64,000 bases of DNA, from the NCBI GenBank assembly GCA_002336115.1, contig DDEN01000041.1:383395-447394 (forward strand), in the 5' to 3' direction. A program made the position numbers and the translations under genes. A model generated the notes under the pieces. That model ran no database searches and had not been told where the DNA came from. It saw only the letters and a program-made list of their open reading frames with translations. The DNA comes from Chitinophagaceae bacterium UBA1953. GTDB lineage: Bacteria > Bacteroidota > Bacteroidia > Chitinophagales > Chitinophagaceae. Below are positions 36,423-46,089 of the stretch, piece after piece; the first letter of the stretch is position 1, and every line of letters starts with the position of its first letter.

Positions 36423-38438
36423 TTATTTCAACAATACTGCTTCTGTTGAAAATCCGTTTTCAGGAAATGAAAGATTGTATGTCTTGTTATTAAACATTAG
36501 CGAAACAGCTTTAGCAGTTAACTGCTTCGGATCACTTGCATATATCTTATCATTATGCAACATAATCAGGCAAGCCATGTCAACAGACAATTTATTTTTA
36601 TTGAATTTAATTGTACCCTGCCGAAAGAAAGCCGCCATCAAAGTTCCATCCGTAAATAAAACAGCCTGGCATAACGAATCGTTACGGATCAGCTTAAAGC
36701 CTTTCTTCTTATTAATGGTTTTAATATCATCAGTCGTTTTGCAATACGTCATCATATAACCAAAGGATATTGGTTTTGATAAACCAGTATGCAAAAGCAC
36801 CGGCATAAAAATTTTATCATGGATAATTTCCGCAGATTCAGATGCATTGATTGATGACCATGCTCCCGAAACATTTTGCAACTGAACCGAAGCTTTCATA
36901 CCGTACAAAGGCATGTACAAAAAATTATGATGATACACCCATTTTAATTTATTGTACGGGTAATCACCTACTACCAGTTCTTTATCAGGATTGTTTGCAG
37001 TAACTGTTCCGTTCAGCCTGCATTGATCCATTGCCGTGTAAGCCGAATCAACATTACTGCCTTTTAAACCTGCAACGAGGCAAATAATTTTTCCATCATA
37101 ACAGAACCATGATTTTTTTGCTGAAACAGAACGGCTGCCATCTTTATTCTGCAAGACATAATTCATGCTGGTGAAACCCTGCACACCATCACTCACACTA
37201 CCTGCAAAAGCATTTCGTTTTATTCTGTCTGCATTATTAAAACTGGTAACACCCGGTAAGTATTCCCAGTTCCATACGGGCATCAGGTTAAAATATTCCT
37301 GCCCGTTATGAATAAGATATGCATCACCGCTGTTAAGTAAATGCCCTTTTGAATTTTCCCTGTTGATCGATTCAGTTGCAAGCGTACGATCAGATATTGT
37401 TTTCAGAAAAAAACCAAAATCTTTCTGCTGATAAACTGCAAAATCTGAATAAGGATAATAACGAAAACCATTTAAAGCGCCTTCACCATCCTGGTGTGCA
37501 GCTATCATTGTCAGTTCCTGTTTTTTTTCAGGCAATAATTCAGTTATAAATGGAATTAATGAACGGATATCCGGACTGTGCAGTGCATCTTTCCTGCTCG
37601 CTGAGCGATCCATTGTTCCCGGAACTGAATTAATTCCTCTTGCCATCCATTGCCATCCTTTAAATAAAAAATCAGACAACAACGTTATTTTTTCAGAAGG
37701 AAAAGCGAATGAAGTATTTCTGAGTTCCCATGCCAGCCGGATATTATCTTTGAAAAATGCAGCTCCATACTGGTACATTTGAAGGCGCTGTAGATGTTGA
37801 TGAAAACTGTAATCCGGTTGCACCCCGTCGTTAGTATTTATTTTTATTTCATCTACTATCAAATCTCTGCAGCTCTGAGTTAATGAATCATTATTGGTAA
37901 GTAATCCATAATGCAGTCCAATATCCGCACTCCATGTAAGATTGGCACCCGAACCCTTTTTATTAACTTTAAATTGCCCGATTACCTCCAGCGCTCCCTT
38001 CAAGCGGGCTTCGCTTAAACAATCCCCTATAAGAACAACAATATCCCGCATTTGCTGAGGCACACCAATTTCATTGTGCCACCAGTTTGGACATTTATAT
38101 CTTTTTTTCAGCCAGTGATCCAGTGTAACATTAATTCCTTTTAATAATGACTCTTTGTGATAGTAAGCAGATAGCGGATAACTATAAGCCCACGCTAATT
38201 CTTCAACCCTTTTAATATGGATTAGCGGTTGCCAGTTTGCCCATTCTTTATCTTCATAAACAAGATCACTCCATTGGCCGTTTGCATTAATTCCATTCAG
38301 CAAATCCTGCACATTAGTCAAAATTTTTTGTGTAGCGAACAAATAATTTTTATAGCGATTTAGAATCGTATCACTCTGTGCATATAAACAATGTGCCAGA
38401 AGAAAACAACTTATAGTAACAATAATTTTTCTCATCAC
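36423..38438 (-). CDS. PL8 polysaccharide lyase
   Basis: PL8 lyases cleave uronic-acid or mannosyl-glucuronate bonds by beta-elimination (hyaluronan, chondroitin, xanthan). A signal peptide ends LYAQ. The alpha/alpha toroid contains WWHNEIGVPQQMRD, catalytic Asn166 in GANLTW, His215 and Tyr224 in HQHLQRLQMYQYG with the family's nine-residue spacing, the PGTMDRSASR arginine region and FNLMPVWNWEYLPGVT. C-terminal beta-domains follow. Next upstream is GH88, which removes exactly the unsaturated uronic acid such a lyase creates. With alpha-mannosidases around and no sulfatase, a xanthan-like or glucuronomannan-type substrate is more plausible than a glycosaminoglycan; this is inference. Confidence 0.92.
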   Translation of the reverse strand: MMRKIIVTISCFLLAHCLYAQSDTILNRYKNYLFATQKILTNVQDLLNGINANGQWSDLVYEDKEWANWQPLIHIKRVEELAWAYSYPLSAYYHKESLLKGINVTLDHWLKKRYKCPNWWHNEIGVPQQMRDIVVLIGDCLSEARLKGALEVIGQFKVNKKGSGANLTWSADIGLHYGLLTNNDSLTQSCRDLIVDEIKINTNDGVQPDYSFHQHLQRLQMYQYGAAFFKDNIRLAWELRNTSFAFPSEKITLLSDFLFKGWQWMARGINSVPGTMDRSASRKDALHSPDIRSLIPFITELLPEKKQELTMIAAHQDGEGALNGFRYYPYSDFAVYQQKDFGFFLKTISDRTLATESINRENSKGHLLNSGDAYLIHNGQEYFNLMPVWNWEYLPGVTSFNNADRIKRNAFAGSVSDGVQGFTSMNYVLQNKDGSRSVSAKKSWFCYDGKIICLVAGLKGSNVDSAYTAMDQCRLNGTVTANNPDKELVVGDYPYNKLKWVYHHNFLYMPLYGMKASVQLQNVSGAWSSINASESAEIIHDKIFMPVLLHTGLSKPISFGYMMTYCKTTDDIKTINKKKGFKLIRNDSLCQAVLFTDGTLMAAFFRQGTIKFNKNKLSVDMACLIMLHNDKIYASDPKQLTAKAVSLMFNNKTYNLSFPENGFSTEAVLLK

Positions 38439-38465
38439 TGTTATTCAATAATTATTGCAATACAA

Positions 38466-39722
38466 TTATTTTTTTAACTCTTTATACCGCTTCATTGCCT
38501 CGGCAAAATAATAGTCAGCATAAGTAAGTGGCACATCAATTTCTGCATAACCAGGAACACCACCAGTACTATGCATTAAAATAAAATTTCCGTTAGTTCC
38601 TGCTGCTGCCTTGTACTTAGTGCCAGATAAAGCATACAAAATATCTTCTGCCTTTTTAAAATATTTTTCTGCCTTTTTTTTCTCCACATAACCGGATAAT
38701 TCAATCAACGCAGAAGCTGCAATTGCCGCAGCCGATGCGTCTTTTGGTATTGCTGAAAAACGGGATGGGTCATATTTCCATCGGGGAATATATCCCGGTT
38801 GACCAACATTAAAATCCCAGTCGGGAATTGTATCGTCGGGAAGATGACTGATAAAATAATCAGCCATTTTTTCAGCAGTTTGCAAAAACTGTTTTTCTTT
38901 CGATTCCCGATACACCATTGTAAATCCATAGACACCCCAAGCCTGCCCCCTTGACCATGTAGAATTATCGGCAAAACCCTGATGTGTTTCTTTCGCCACC
39001 ACTGAACCGGTTTGGGGATCGTAATCAACAACGTGATAACTGCTGTAATCAGCACGAACATGATTTTTCATGGTTGTACGGGCATGAGTAACCGCAATAT
39101 TATAGTAGTTTGAATCGCCTGTAAGATGTGTAGCATAAAATAATAATTCAAGGTTCATCATGTTATCAATGATCACTGGGTAAGAAAAATACCGCTTTCC
39201 ATCAAGTGTTTTCACCCTGTCCCAAGAACGGATGCAACCCACATTCGAGTTAAACCTTGTAGCCAGTGATTTTGCACTTGTTAATAAGATTTCCTTGTAT
39301 TCAGGCTTTGGAGCAATGCGTTCTGCATTTCCAAAACTGCAATACATCATAAAACCAAGGTCATGTGTTGATTTGTTACCTTTTTCATTTTCCAATACCC
39401 TTAATATTCTTTCAGCTTCTACCAGAAGTTGCGGCTCTTTTGTCTGCTCATAAATATATAATAATGTGCCAGGATAGAAGCCACTACACCAGTCAGTAGA
39501 ATATGCAAACTGAAATATATTATTTTGTGAATAATATGTTTTTGGAAAGCGGTTTTGCGGCAACCGTTTCATCATCTCCTTATACTGCTGTGATGCATCA
39601 AAAAAATTCTGATTAATCATTTGTAAAAGGTCTTCCTTTGGAAGTTGTAGTTTTTTTTGAACAACACAACCCACAAGTAACAGAAAAGAAAAGATGAACT
39701 TCAGTTGAAATGAACTTATCAT
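38466..39722 (-). CDS. GH88 unsaturated glucuronyl hydrolase, lipoprotein
   Basis: It hydrolyses the 4,5-unsaturated uronic acid left by polysaccharide lyases. The family's two key aspartates are Asp121 in THDLGFMMYCSFG and Asp186 in VIIDNMMNLELL; WSRGQAWGVYGF is also typical. I chose the ATG at 39722. Its first base is the last base of the upstream TGA stop (TGATG), and it gives the lipoprotein signal ending LLVGC (Cys19). A longer frame to 39749 has no such signal. Coupled translation with the BNR_4 gene and proximity to PL8 define a uronic-acid module inside the locus. Confidence 0.94.
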   Translation of the reverse strand: MISSFQLKFIFSFLLLVGCVVQKKLQLPKEDLLQMINQNFFDASQQYKEMMKRLPQNRFPKTYYSQNNIFQFAYSTDWCSGFYPGTLLYIYEQTKEPQLLVEAERILRVLENEKGNKSTHDLGFMMYCSFGNAERIAPKPEYKEILLTSAKSLATRFNSNVGCIRSWDRVKTLDGKRYFSYPVIIDNMMNLELLFYATHLTGDSNYYNIAVTHARTTMKNHVRADYSSYHVVDYDPQTGSVVAKETHQGFADNSTWSRGQAWGVYGFTMVYRESKEKQFLQTAEKMADYFISHLPDDTIPDWDFNVGQPGYIPRWKYDPSRFSAIPKDASAAAIAASALIELSGYVEKKKAEKYFKKAEDILYALSGTKYKAAAGTNGNFILMHSTGGVPGYAEIDVPLTYADYYFAEAMKRYKELKK

Positions 39723-41089
39723 CAGTGTATTATTTTTTTGGGATTCCATTCAAGCACTTTGATTATTTGTGGAGGCATATCAGACAACCCCTCTGAGTCT
39801 TCTTGTTTTACATTTTGTACAAACAAATGCAGTAATCCTTTTTCTTTCCAAAGTTCAGTATCATAAGTAGGCTCCCATGAACCAACAGATTCAGGCAACA
39901 AATCAATTATCTTCCATTTTTCGTTTCCAAGATCTCGATTCACTGCTACTGAAACTCTATTTCCCCTTTCTTTATCACAAAAAAACATAGCTGCCATCAC
40001 CTTTTTCCCTGAGTTCCAGGCAATAATCTGAGGGCGTGACATAGGTGCATATTTTGTTCCAAGACCTCCCTGTAGAGTAAAGTCTGTTACTCTTTTTCCA
40101 ACTACATCAGTCCTCCAACCCTGAATTGTTTTATATGTTACATGGTATTCAGGAACACCAGAGCCTTCTTTCCAATAAGAAGCGATGTAAGAAAAACCCT
40201 TACTATCTGCAAACATGGAAGTTTGATTCATTAGTTCGGAGCCACAAGGGATATTTACAATCGTTTCAGCATTTTTTAAATTAATTGGCAATTGATATTT
40301 TGAACCATCCGATCTTTCCCATGTAACACCACCATCTTTTGAACAGGCATAAGCCATATCATGATTTCCCTGTACACCAACATTCTCTCTCCAAACCCAC
40401 GAAAGATGTATAGTTCCTTTTGCATCTATATATGATTGCCAATACGGACTTCGCTTGTGTTCTCCATCAATCAGCTTATTATGTAATTGCTTCCATGTTT
40501 TTGTTTTTATATCATATTGATTTATTACCAGATTTCCATCACCTGATCCACCATCACGATAAAGAAAAATGAGATTCCCATCAGGCATTTTATAAAATTC
40601 GGGGTAACAAACCTTTTTCTCAGTCAATCCTGTCATAGGCATTTCTCCAGTTAATAATAAAGAACCTGGCTCAATCCCCCTGGCATAGTGTAATTGATTG
40701 TTGTGGTGATTCCACGACATATGCAAGTAGCCATTTCCGTCAATCATTATACTTATCATATTATGAGCATCGGCAGCATTACCTTTAAAACCTGTTTTCT
40801 TGAACTCCCATTTAGCGGCATTCAATTTTCTTTTGCCAATTACAACACTTCCCTCTTTATTATAAAAAGCAATGTATTGCCAATCATGAAAAGTTACCAG
40901 TGAGTTTTTCCTGAATACAACCACATTAACAGAATTACGAGCCCATCCACTATCGACGTTCACCAAATTAACCTTATTACTTTGAGACTGGCCCCTTAAA
41001 CCAGACAAAATCAAGATCATTGTTATGCCAAAGAAACGGACAGCAACAAATTTTTTTTTTCCGAAAAGAAAAGTAAATAACATGAGCAT
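39722..41089 (-). CDS. BNR_4 seven-bladed propeller protein (possible uronic-acid lyase or hydrolase)
   Basis: This exported beta-propeller belongs to the BNR_4 repeat type, the fold that also holds ulvan-lyase families PL24, PL25 and PL40. Repeated motifs include VTFHDWQYIAFYN, DAHNMISIMIDGNGYLHMSW (His109, His123), WNHH (His128, His129), LIFLYRDGGSGDGN and IHLSWVWRE. A signal peptide ends near LRGQSQ. The conserved histidines and tyrosines in the early blades are where PL24-type lyases carry catalytic groups, so a lyase is a serious option, but I cannot show it. Its stop overlaps the GH88 start by one base, which strongly ties it to unsaturated uronic-acid chemistry. Confidence 0.8.
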   Translation of the reverse strand: MLMLFTFLFGKKKFVAVRFFGITMILILSGLRGQSQSNKVNLVNVDSGWARNSVNVVVFRKNSLVTFHDWQYIAFYNKEGSVVIGKRKLNAAKWEFKKTGFKGNAADAHNMISIMIDGNGYLHMSWNHHNNQLHYARGIEPGSLLLTGEMPMTGLTEKKVCYPEFYKMPDGNLIFLYRDGGSGDGNLVINQYDIKTKTWKQLHNKLIDGEHKRSPYWQSYIDAKGTIHLSWVWRENVGVQGNHDMAYACSKDGGVTWERSDGSKYQLPINLKNAETIVNIPCGSELMNQTSMFADSKGFSYIASYWKEGSGVPEYHVTYKTIQGWRTDVVGKRVTDFTLQGGLGTKYAPMSRPQIIAWNSGKKVMAAMFFCDKERGNRVSVAVNRDLGNEKWKIIDLLPESVGSWEPTYDTELWKEKGLLHLFVQNVKQEDSEGLSDMPPQIIKVLEWNPKKIIH

Positions 41090-41139
41090 TTATATATTTT
41101 ATTATTAATAACCGACTTTAAACACAATCATGATCTATG

Positions 41140-44100
41140 TTAACTATGAATAACATTCATTGAATTTTCCATTATTTCCAGCAGTTGCAAATGCGTTCTA
41201 CAGCCAAAATGCATTGCGTTTTCTTCTGTTACTTTTTTTAGCTCTTTTTTTGCTTTCTTAAAATCATTTAACCCAAGAAATCCTAACCCCATCATATAAT
41301 GACAGTGTATTCTGTTTCGTTTATTGAAATCATCATCAAAAATTAATAAGTCAGGAAGTGAAACAGCGAAATAATCAATTTTTGTTTCATCGTTCATATG
41401 TTCAGTTCCAAACAAAATCAGCTCATTAAAAATCTCGTTTGCCTTTTCTATTTCTTTTAGCTTTAACCATGCCAGTCCCTGATAAAATATTTTATCAGGC
41501 TGCTGGTCATTATAAACAACAGCAGAAAAAGGTGACAAATTCCCTTGTGTTGCTTTTGTATAGTATTCATTTGCCAATGTCCTATTGCCCATACTTTCGT
41601 GGGCAATTCCAATCCAGTAATGAATATCATTTTCTTGTGTGCCAAATAACTTTCCTTCACCAAGATTATCCGGGTAACAATCAGTTTGTTTTAAAAAATC
41701 AATTGCCTTATGGAAATTCCCTGATTGCAAATTTTTCTTAGCTAACTCTATTAAAGAATAACAAAACTGTCCAGAAACCTTACCTTCACCACCTTCCCAA
41801 GGATGGAATTTCCTTTGCATAATTAACTCATAGCCAATTTCGCATTTGCCCAGATAATTGTATAAAGCAACTCTTTCAAGATATAAATCGTCACGATCTT
41901 CTACTATGGACAAATAATTTTCAAGAAAAGCAAGACGCATCTGAGGATCTTTGTTTACTCTTTTATAAAGCTGATCCAGTTCCATAAGAACTCTTGCATC
42001 AGATGTATTCAACATAAATGCCTTTTCGTATTCATTTAACGCATTTTGCGGGTCTTTTAATTTATTAAAACTGGCTATACCTAAGTTTCGGAAAACTGTA
42101 GGAAAACTACTTTCAATATCTGAAGACAATCTCCAGTTTAAAACAGCCTCCTCATATTGCCGTTTATCATACCAGAGATTGCCTAAATAATATGGTGCTT
42201 TTGCATCGTTCTTATTAAGTCTAATAGCCAGTTCTAGTACTTCAATGTCCTGCAATCGGTTTGGAAAACAATAAGCGCCCTTTACATGTTGTGCTTTTTT
42301 TAAGCAAGTCAGAACTTCATCTTTGTTTTCAACTTGGTAGTACAACCAGGCGAGATAATACCACACCATAGGAGAAACTGACGCATTTCCCCCATCGGCA
42401 ATCATATTAAGCATATCAATTGCTTCTCTATATAGACCCCCAGCAGCATAATCCAAGGCATATTCAATATAATTTTGCTCATAATTCCTCGATAATTTCC
42501 TTAATTGATTCAAAGCTTGTTCTGCGGCTTCGTCGTTTTTCAGTTCTCTGTTGATAAGACTTTGTTCAAAATAAACACCAAGATTAAACATATCTTTTTC
42601 TATTGCAGTACCACAGGCATGCATTGCATCATTTAACATGTTTAGTTTTCGTAATGCAGCTATTTTAATTACATATGCCTTGCCGTTACCGACATTACGG
42701 TCAAGCGACTGCTGAATATGTTCAAGGGCTAAAGAAAAATTTCTGTTTATACAATCAATTTGAGCCAAAGAAAAATAACAACTATGCTGCCAAGCACTAT
42801 TCCAAACACCCTTATAAAAATATTTGTATGCCTCGTTGTTTTTCTTTTGTGCTTTTAAACTAAGCCCAAGATTGTAAAAAGGTTCACCATCATATGGGTT
42901 AGGGTTTTTTTCAGTCAATGTCTCAATAGCTTTCTTAAAAAAAAGCTCGCTTTTTTCAAATTGCCCTCTCCTTAAATACCACAATCCAAGAGCATTATTA
43001 TTTCGTATATCGCTTGCATCACGTTTTAACGCTTCTTCATAATAAGGAACAGGACTATAAGTAGCATGCCGGTATTGTTCAAGGTGAAGACCAGCTAAAA
43101 ACAATTTTTCATTTGTTTCGATATCTTTTGGAGCTAAAACAGGTTTAGCAGGCTCAGGAATTACATTCTTTTTGGTTGTTAAAGTATTGTAATGCAAAAT
43201 TTCATTCTCATAATCATCCAACACAATAAGCTTACTGTTTTTGATATTCATGTTTTTTTCTATAAAAACACTCTTTGAAAAAACTTTATCAGGGCCCACG
43301 TTCACTTTTTCATCAAACAGTTTTCTATGATCACATTCTAATTGCACCCGAACAATGTAATTTGAAGTTGCTAACAACTTGAAATGAATTTGGTTTTCAT
43401 TTTGCTCTAAACCAATTAAAAAATCCTTTGTTGCATTTTTAACCAATCCCAATTCACGATATGGAACAAAATACTGGGTAAATGTTTTTTCTTCGTAAGG
43501 CATTAACCAGCTAAAATCAGGCTGATTATCAGTAAAAACACCTGCCATTAATTCAACATAGGGGCCATCTTCATCCGTAAGATTTCTGTCCCATGCAAGT
43601 CCAAAATCTCCATTTCCCCATGTCCATTGTTTTTTCCCTGGCGATACAAAATGATTTGCTACATGTAAAACACCCGCATCTGCATCATACTCATATCCGC
43701 CTAAGAAATCATAGTCTGACTCAATTGCCATGTATGATGTTGGAACAGGTATATTTTTGTATCGTGAAATATCTGTACCTGGCGCATAATTCACTTTATA
43801 ATAAGTACCCGTTGCAATCGGGAAATCGGATACGTCTCGTTTGCCATGATCAAAAACAGCATTTACATCTGGAGGAAAAACGGATTGATAATCAGCATTA
43901 ACTTTTACAGCCGGATTAGCCCACCATAAAAATGTTTGTGGAAGTGCTGTACGATTAAAAAGCTTAACCTTAATTTCAAGATAAGCTTTGCCAGGGTGAA
44001 GGATAAAACCAGCCATTCCTTTTGTACCAGACATCCGTTCAATTTCATTTATCCAAATTGTTTTGCTGCCATCAAGATTCTCTTCAATACAAAAATCAAC

Positions 44101-44496
44101 AGGCTCAAAAGTACTTGGGCGATGATGTTGTGGCCAGTTAAACTCAATACCACCGCTAATCCAGGGACCGCATAAACCAACAAGAGCAGGCTTTATAACC
44201 TGGTTGTAATAAACAAAATGGCGTTGCTTTATTTTGTCATAGGCCATTTGTATCCTGCCCCCAAGTTCAGGCAATATCATTATTTTCAGATATTCATTTT
44301 CTATGAAGAGGCCGATATATTCTTTGTCTATCTTTTCATCATATATTTTTTCAATGACAGGATTTGGATACACAACACCACTGCTTCCTTGATAAACACG
44401 GTTTTCAAAGAACATAGGATTTTTATCCGGTAAGCCTGCTTCATATGTAGGTATTAAAACTTGCTCCCTCCAAACTTTTACAGACGGTTCTTTCAT
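41140..44496 (-). CDS. Large cytoplasmic DUF5107 protein with TPR array
   Basis: This 1118-residue protein has no signal peptide or membrane segment. Residues about 1-400 form a DUF5107-type beta-sandwich region with ILPELGGRIQMAYDK, PWISGGIEFNWPQHHRP and FLWWANPAVKVN. These resemble the galactose-mutarotase/GH97-like supersandwich class, which binds sugars. From about residue 480 to the end it is a chain of tetratricopeptide-like helical repeats (NNALGLWYLRRGQF, EPFYNLGLSLKAQKK and others). The function is unknown to me; a cytoplasmic sugar-processing enzyme with a protein- or oligomer-binding scaffold is possible. It follows the sugar porter by 70 nt, so it may handle imported saccharides. 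Confidence 0.75.
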   Translation of the reverse strand: MKEPSVKVWREQVLIPTYEAGLPDKNPMFFENRVYQGSSGVVYPNPVIEKIYDEKIDKEYIGLFIENEYLKIMILPELGGRIQMAYDKIKQRHFVYYNQVIKPALVGLCGPWISGGIEFNWPQHHRPSTFEPVDFCIEENLDGSKTIWINEIERMSGTKGMAGFILHPGKAYLEIKVKLFNRTALPQTFLWWANPAVKVNADYQSVFPPDVNAVFDHGKRDVSDFPIATGTYYKVNYAPGTDISRYKNIPVPTSYMAIESDYDFLGGYEYDADAGVLHVANHFVSPGKKQWTWGNGDFGLAWDRNLTDEDGPYVELMAGVFTDNQPDFSWLMPYEEKTFTQYFVPYRELGLVKNATKDFLIGLEQNENQIHFKLLATSNYIVRVQLECDHRKLFDEKVNVGPDKVFSKSVFIEKNMNIKNSKLIVLDDYENEILHYNTLTTKKNVIPEPAKPVLAPKDIETNEKLFLAGLHLEQYRHATYSPVPYYEEALKRDASDIRNNNALGLWYLRRGQFEKSELFFKKAIETLTEKNPNPYDGEPFYNLGLSLKAQKKNNEAYKYFYKGVWNSAWQHSCYFSLAQIDCINRNFSLALEHIQQSLDRNVGNGKAYVIKIAALRKLNMLNDAMHACGTAIEKDMFNLGVYFEQSLINRELKNDEAAEQALNQLRKLSRNYEQNYIEYALDYAAGGLYREAIDMLNMIADGGNASVSPMVWYYLAWLYYQVENKDEVLTCLKKAQHVKGAYCFPNRLQDIEVLELAIRLNKNDAKAPYYLGNLWYDKRQYEEAVLNWRLSSDIESSFPTVFRNLGIASFNKLKDPQNALNEYEKAFMLNTSDARVLMELDQLYKRVNKDPQMRLAFLENYLSIVEDRDDLYLERVALYNYLGKCEIGYELIMQRKFHPWEGGEGKVSGQFCYSLIELAKKNLQSGNFHKAIDFLKQTDCYPDNLGEGKLFGTQENDIHYWIGIAHESMGNRTLANEYYTKATQGNLSPFSAVVYNDQQPDKIFYQGLAWLKLKEIEKANEIFNELILFGTEHMNDETKIDYFAVSLPDLLIFDDDFNKRNRIHCHYMMGLGFLGLNDFKKAKKELKKVTEENAMHFGCRTHLQLLEIMENSMNVIHS

Positions 44497-44566
44497 TTTA
44501 TTTATTATTATTTCCTCTATTAGATTTTATATAGGAACTTATTTCGCAGGCGATAAAACAGCCTTA

Positions 44567-45910
44567 TTAATGTTGTATAATATTTTCCAGCTCTTCCAAA
44601 GTTTTGCCTTTGGTTTCTTTGACTTTTAATTTAATAAAGAAAAATCCAACAACGCAAACCCCAGCATATAACCAAAAGGGCCCATATGTTCCTAAAACTC
44701 TGGCAAGGACAGGAAACGTGAACACTAATATGAAATAGGAAATCCATAACGACACCACTGCTATCGAAGTAGCCAAGCCTCTGATTTTGTTTGGAAAGAT
44801 TTCAGAAATCAATACCCATGTTATAGGTGCAAGCGATGTTGCATAACTTGCTATAGCCAGCAATACAACAAAAGATACCCAACCTGCCCCTGCTCCATTC
44901 TTCAGCAAAATGGCCATAATAATATACATAATTGATAAGGCTAATGAACCAAACAGCATTAATGGTCTTCTTCCTAATTTATCAACCTGCCACATAGCTA
45001 TTACAGTAAAGGCAAGATTAACAACACCGATAGCAACAGTTTCAAAAAGCTGTCTGTCAAGATCAGCTCCAACAGATTCAAAAATTGTAGAAGTATAATT
45101 AAATACAACATTAATTCCACATAGTTGCTGAAAAACGGCCAATATAATCCCGATAATAACAGCAGGGCGAACAGCCTTTTCAAATACGGCGAGGTATGAT
45201 TGCTTAATTTCTGAAGTAAGTGTATTACTAATATCTCTTATTGTTGTTGCCGCAAATTCGTGTCCCCCTATTTTTTGCAAAATTCTTTCTGCTTTTTGCT
45301 TCCGGTTTGCCTTAAAAAGCCATCGGGGGCTTTCGGGCAACCATATAATACCTACAAGAAAAAACAAAGAAGGTATTATCCCCATTCCGAACATCCAACG
45401 CCAGGCTTCTACACCCTTCTCTGAAAGTTTATAATTAACCAGATTAGTAATCAATATACCTAATACAATTGTCAGTTGATTTATTGCAACATTTCTTCCA
45501 CGAACCGATGCGGGCGAAATTTCAGCTATATACATAGGGCTAAGCAATGATGCCATTCCCACACCAATACCCGCTACAAAACGCATTGCAACAAACACTT
45601 TTAATGAAGTTGCTAATGCCATTCCAAGAGAAGAAACCGCAAACACAGCAGCAGCAGTCATTAATCCTGGTTTACGGCCATATCTGTCGGCAATATTTCC
45701 AGCAATCAAACACCCAACAATACAACCCAATGCCAAAGAACCGGTTAAAAAGCCTTCTAACCATGTGCTTAAATGAAATGCATTCCTTAAAAAAGGAAGT
45801 GCTCCCGATATCACAGCAAAATCAAATCCAAACAAATACCCTCCTAATGCCGAAATAAACGAGATACCCGTTACATAAGAAAACACTTGCGTTTTTAACT
45901 GCTCATTCAT
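44567..45910 (-). CDS. MFS sugar porter (XylE/GalP type)
   Basis: This inner-membrane carrier of the sugar-porter family probably imports a monosaccharide such as galactose, mannose or glucose by proton symport. Signatures are GGYLFGFDFAVISGA in helix 1, ADRYGRKPG in loop 2-3, RFVAGIGVGMAS, PESPRWLF before the central loop, the QQLCGINVVFNYTS element and DKLGRRPLM. Twelve hydrophobic segments fit the 447-residue length. It starts 32 nt downstream of a good Bacteroidota promoter (45942-45972) and so seems to head the distal transcription unit. The upstream galM and several alpha-galactosidases make galactose a likely cargo. Confidence 0.93.
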   Translation of the reverse strand: MNEQLKTQVFSYVTGISFISALGGYLFGFDFAVISGALPFLRNAFHLSTWLEGFLTGSLALGCIVGCLIAGNIADRYGRKPGLMTAAAVFAVSSLGMALATSLKVFVAMRFVAGIGVGMASLLSPMYIAEISPASVRGRNVAINQLTIVLGILITNLVNYKLSEKGVEAWRWMFGMGIIPSLFFLVGIIWLPESPRWLFKANRKQKAERILQKIGGHEFAATTIRDISNTLTSEIKQSYLAVFEKAVRPAVIIGIILAVFQQLCGINVVFNYTSTIFESVGADLDRQLFETVAIGVVNLAFTVIAMWQVDKLGRRPLMLFGSLALSIMYIIMAILLKNGAGAGWVSFVVLLAIASYATSLAPITWVLISEIFPNKIRGLATSIAVVSLWISYFILVFTFPVLARVLGTYGPFWLYAGVCVVGFFFIKLKVKETKGKTLEELENIIQH

Positions 45911-45941
45911 TATAAAAAATCAATAATTTTTCTTTAATACA

Positions 45942-45972
45942 CAAACATAATTTTACTAACCTGAACCTGCAA
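45942..45972 (-). promoter_or_regulatory. Bacteroidota-type promoter before the sugar porter
   Basis: On the minus strand a TTG (45972-45970) is followed after 20 nt by TATGTTTG (45949-45942). That is a full match to the TAnnTTTG -7 element of Bacteroidota primary sigma promoters. The ATG of the porter is 31 nt further on. The 179-nt gap also holds a weak AT-rich inverted repeat (46013-46019 with 46036-46042) just after galM. It would split the long locus into two units. Confidence 0.5.
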
Positions 45973-46089
45973 TGGAATTTACATTGAAAAAGATGGACAA
46001 TATTATTTACTACACATTTACAATATTTTTATAGAAAATGTGATAAACAATTTAATAACTCCTTTTTTTATAAAACTTCATTTATATTA

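Noticed and set aside
36423..39722. Glycosaminoglycan (chondroitin/hyaluronan/heparan) PUL
   Set aside because: PL8, GH88 and GH89 could suggest it, but there is no sulfatase and the surrounding genes are alpha-mannosidases and alpha-galactosidases.
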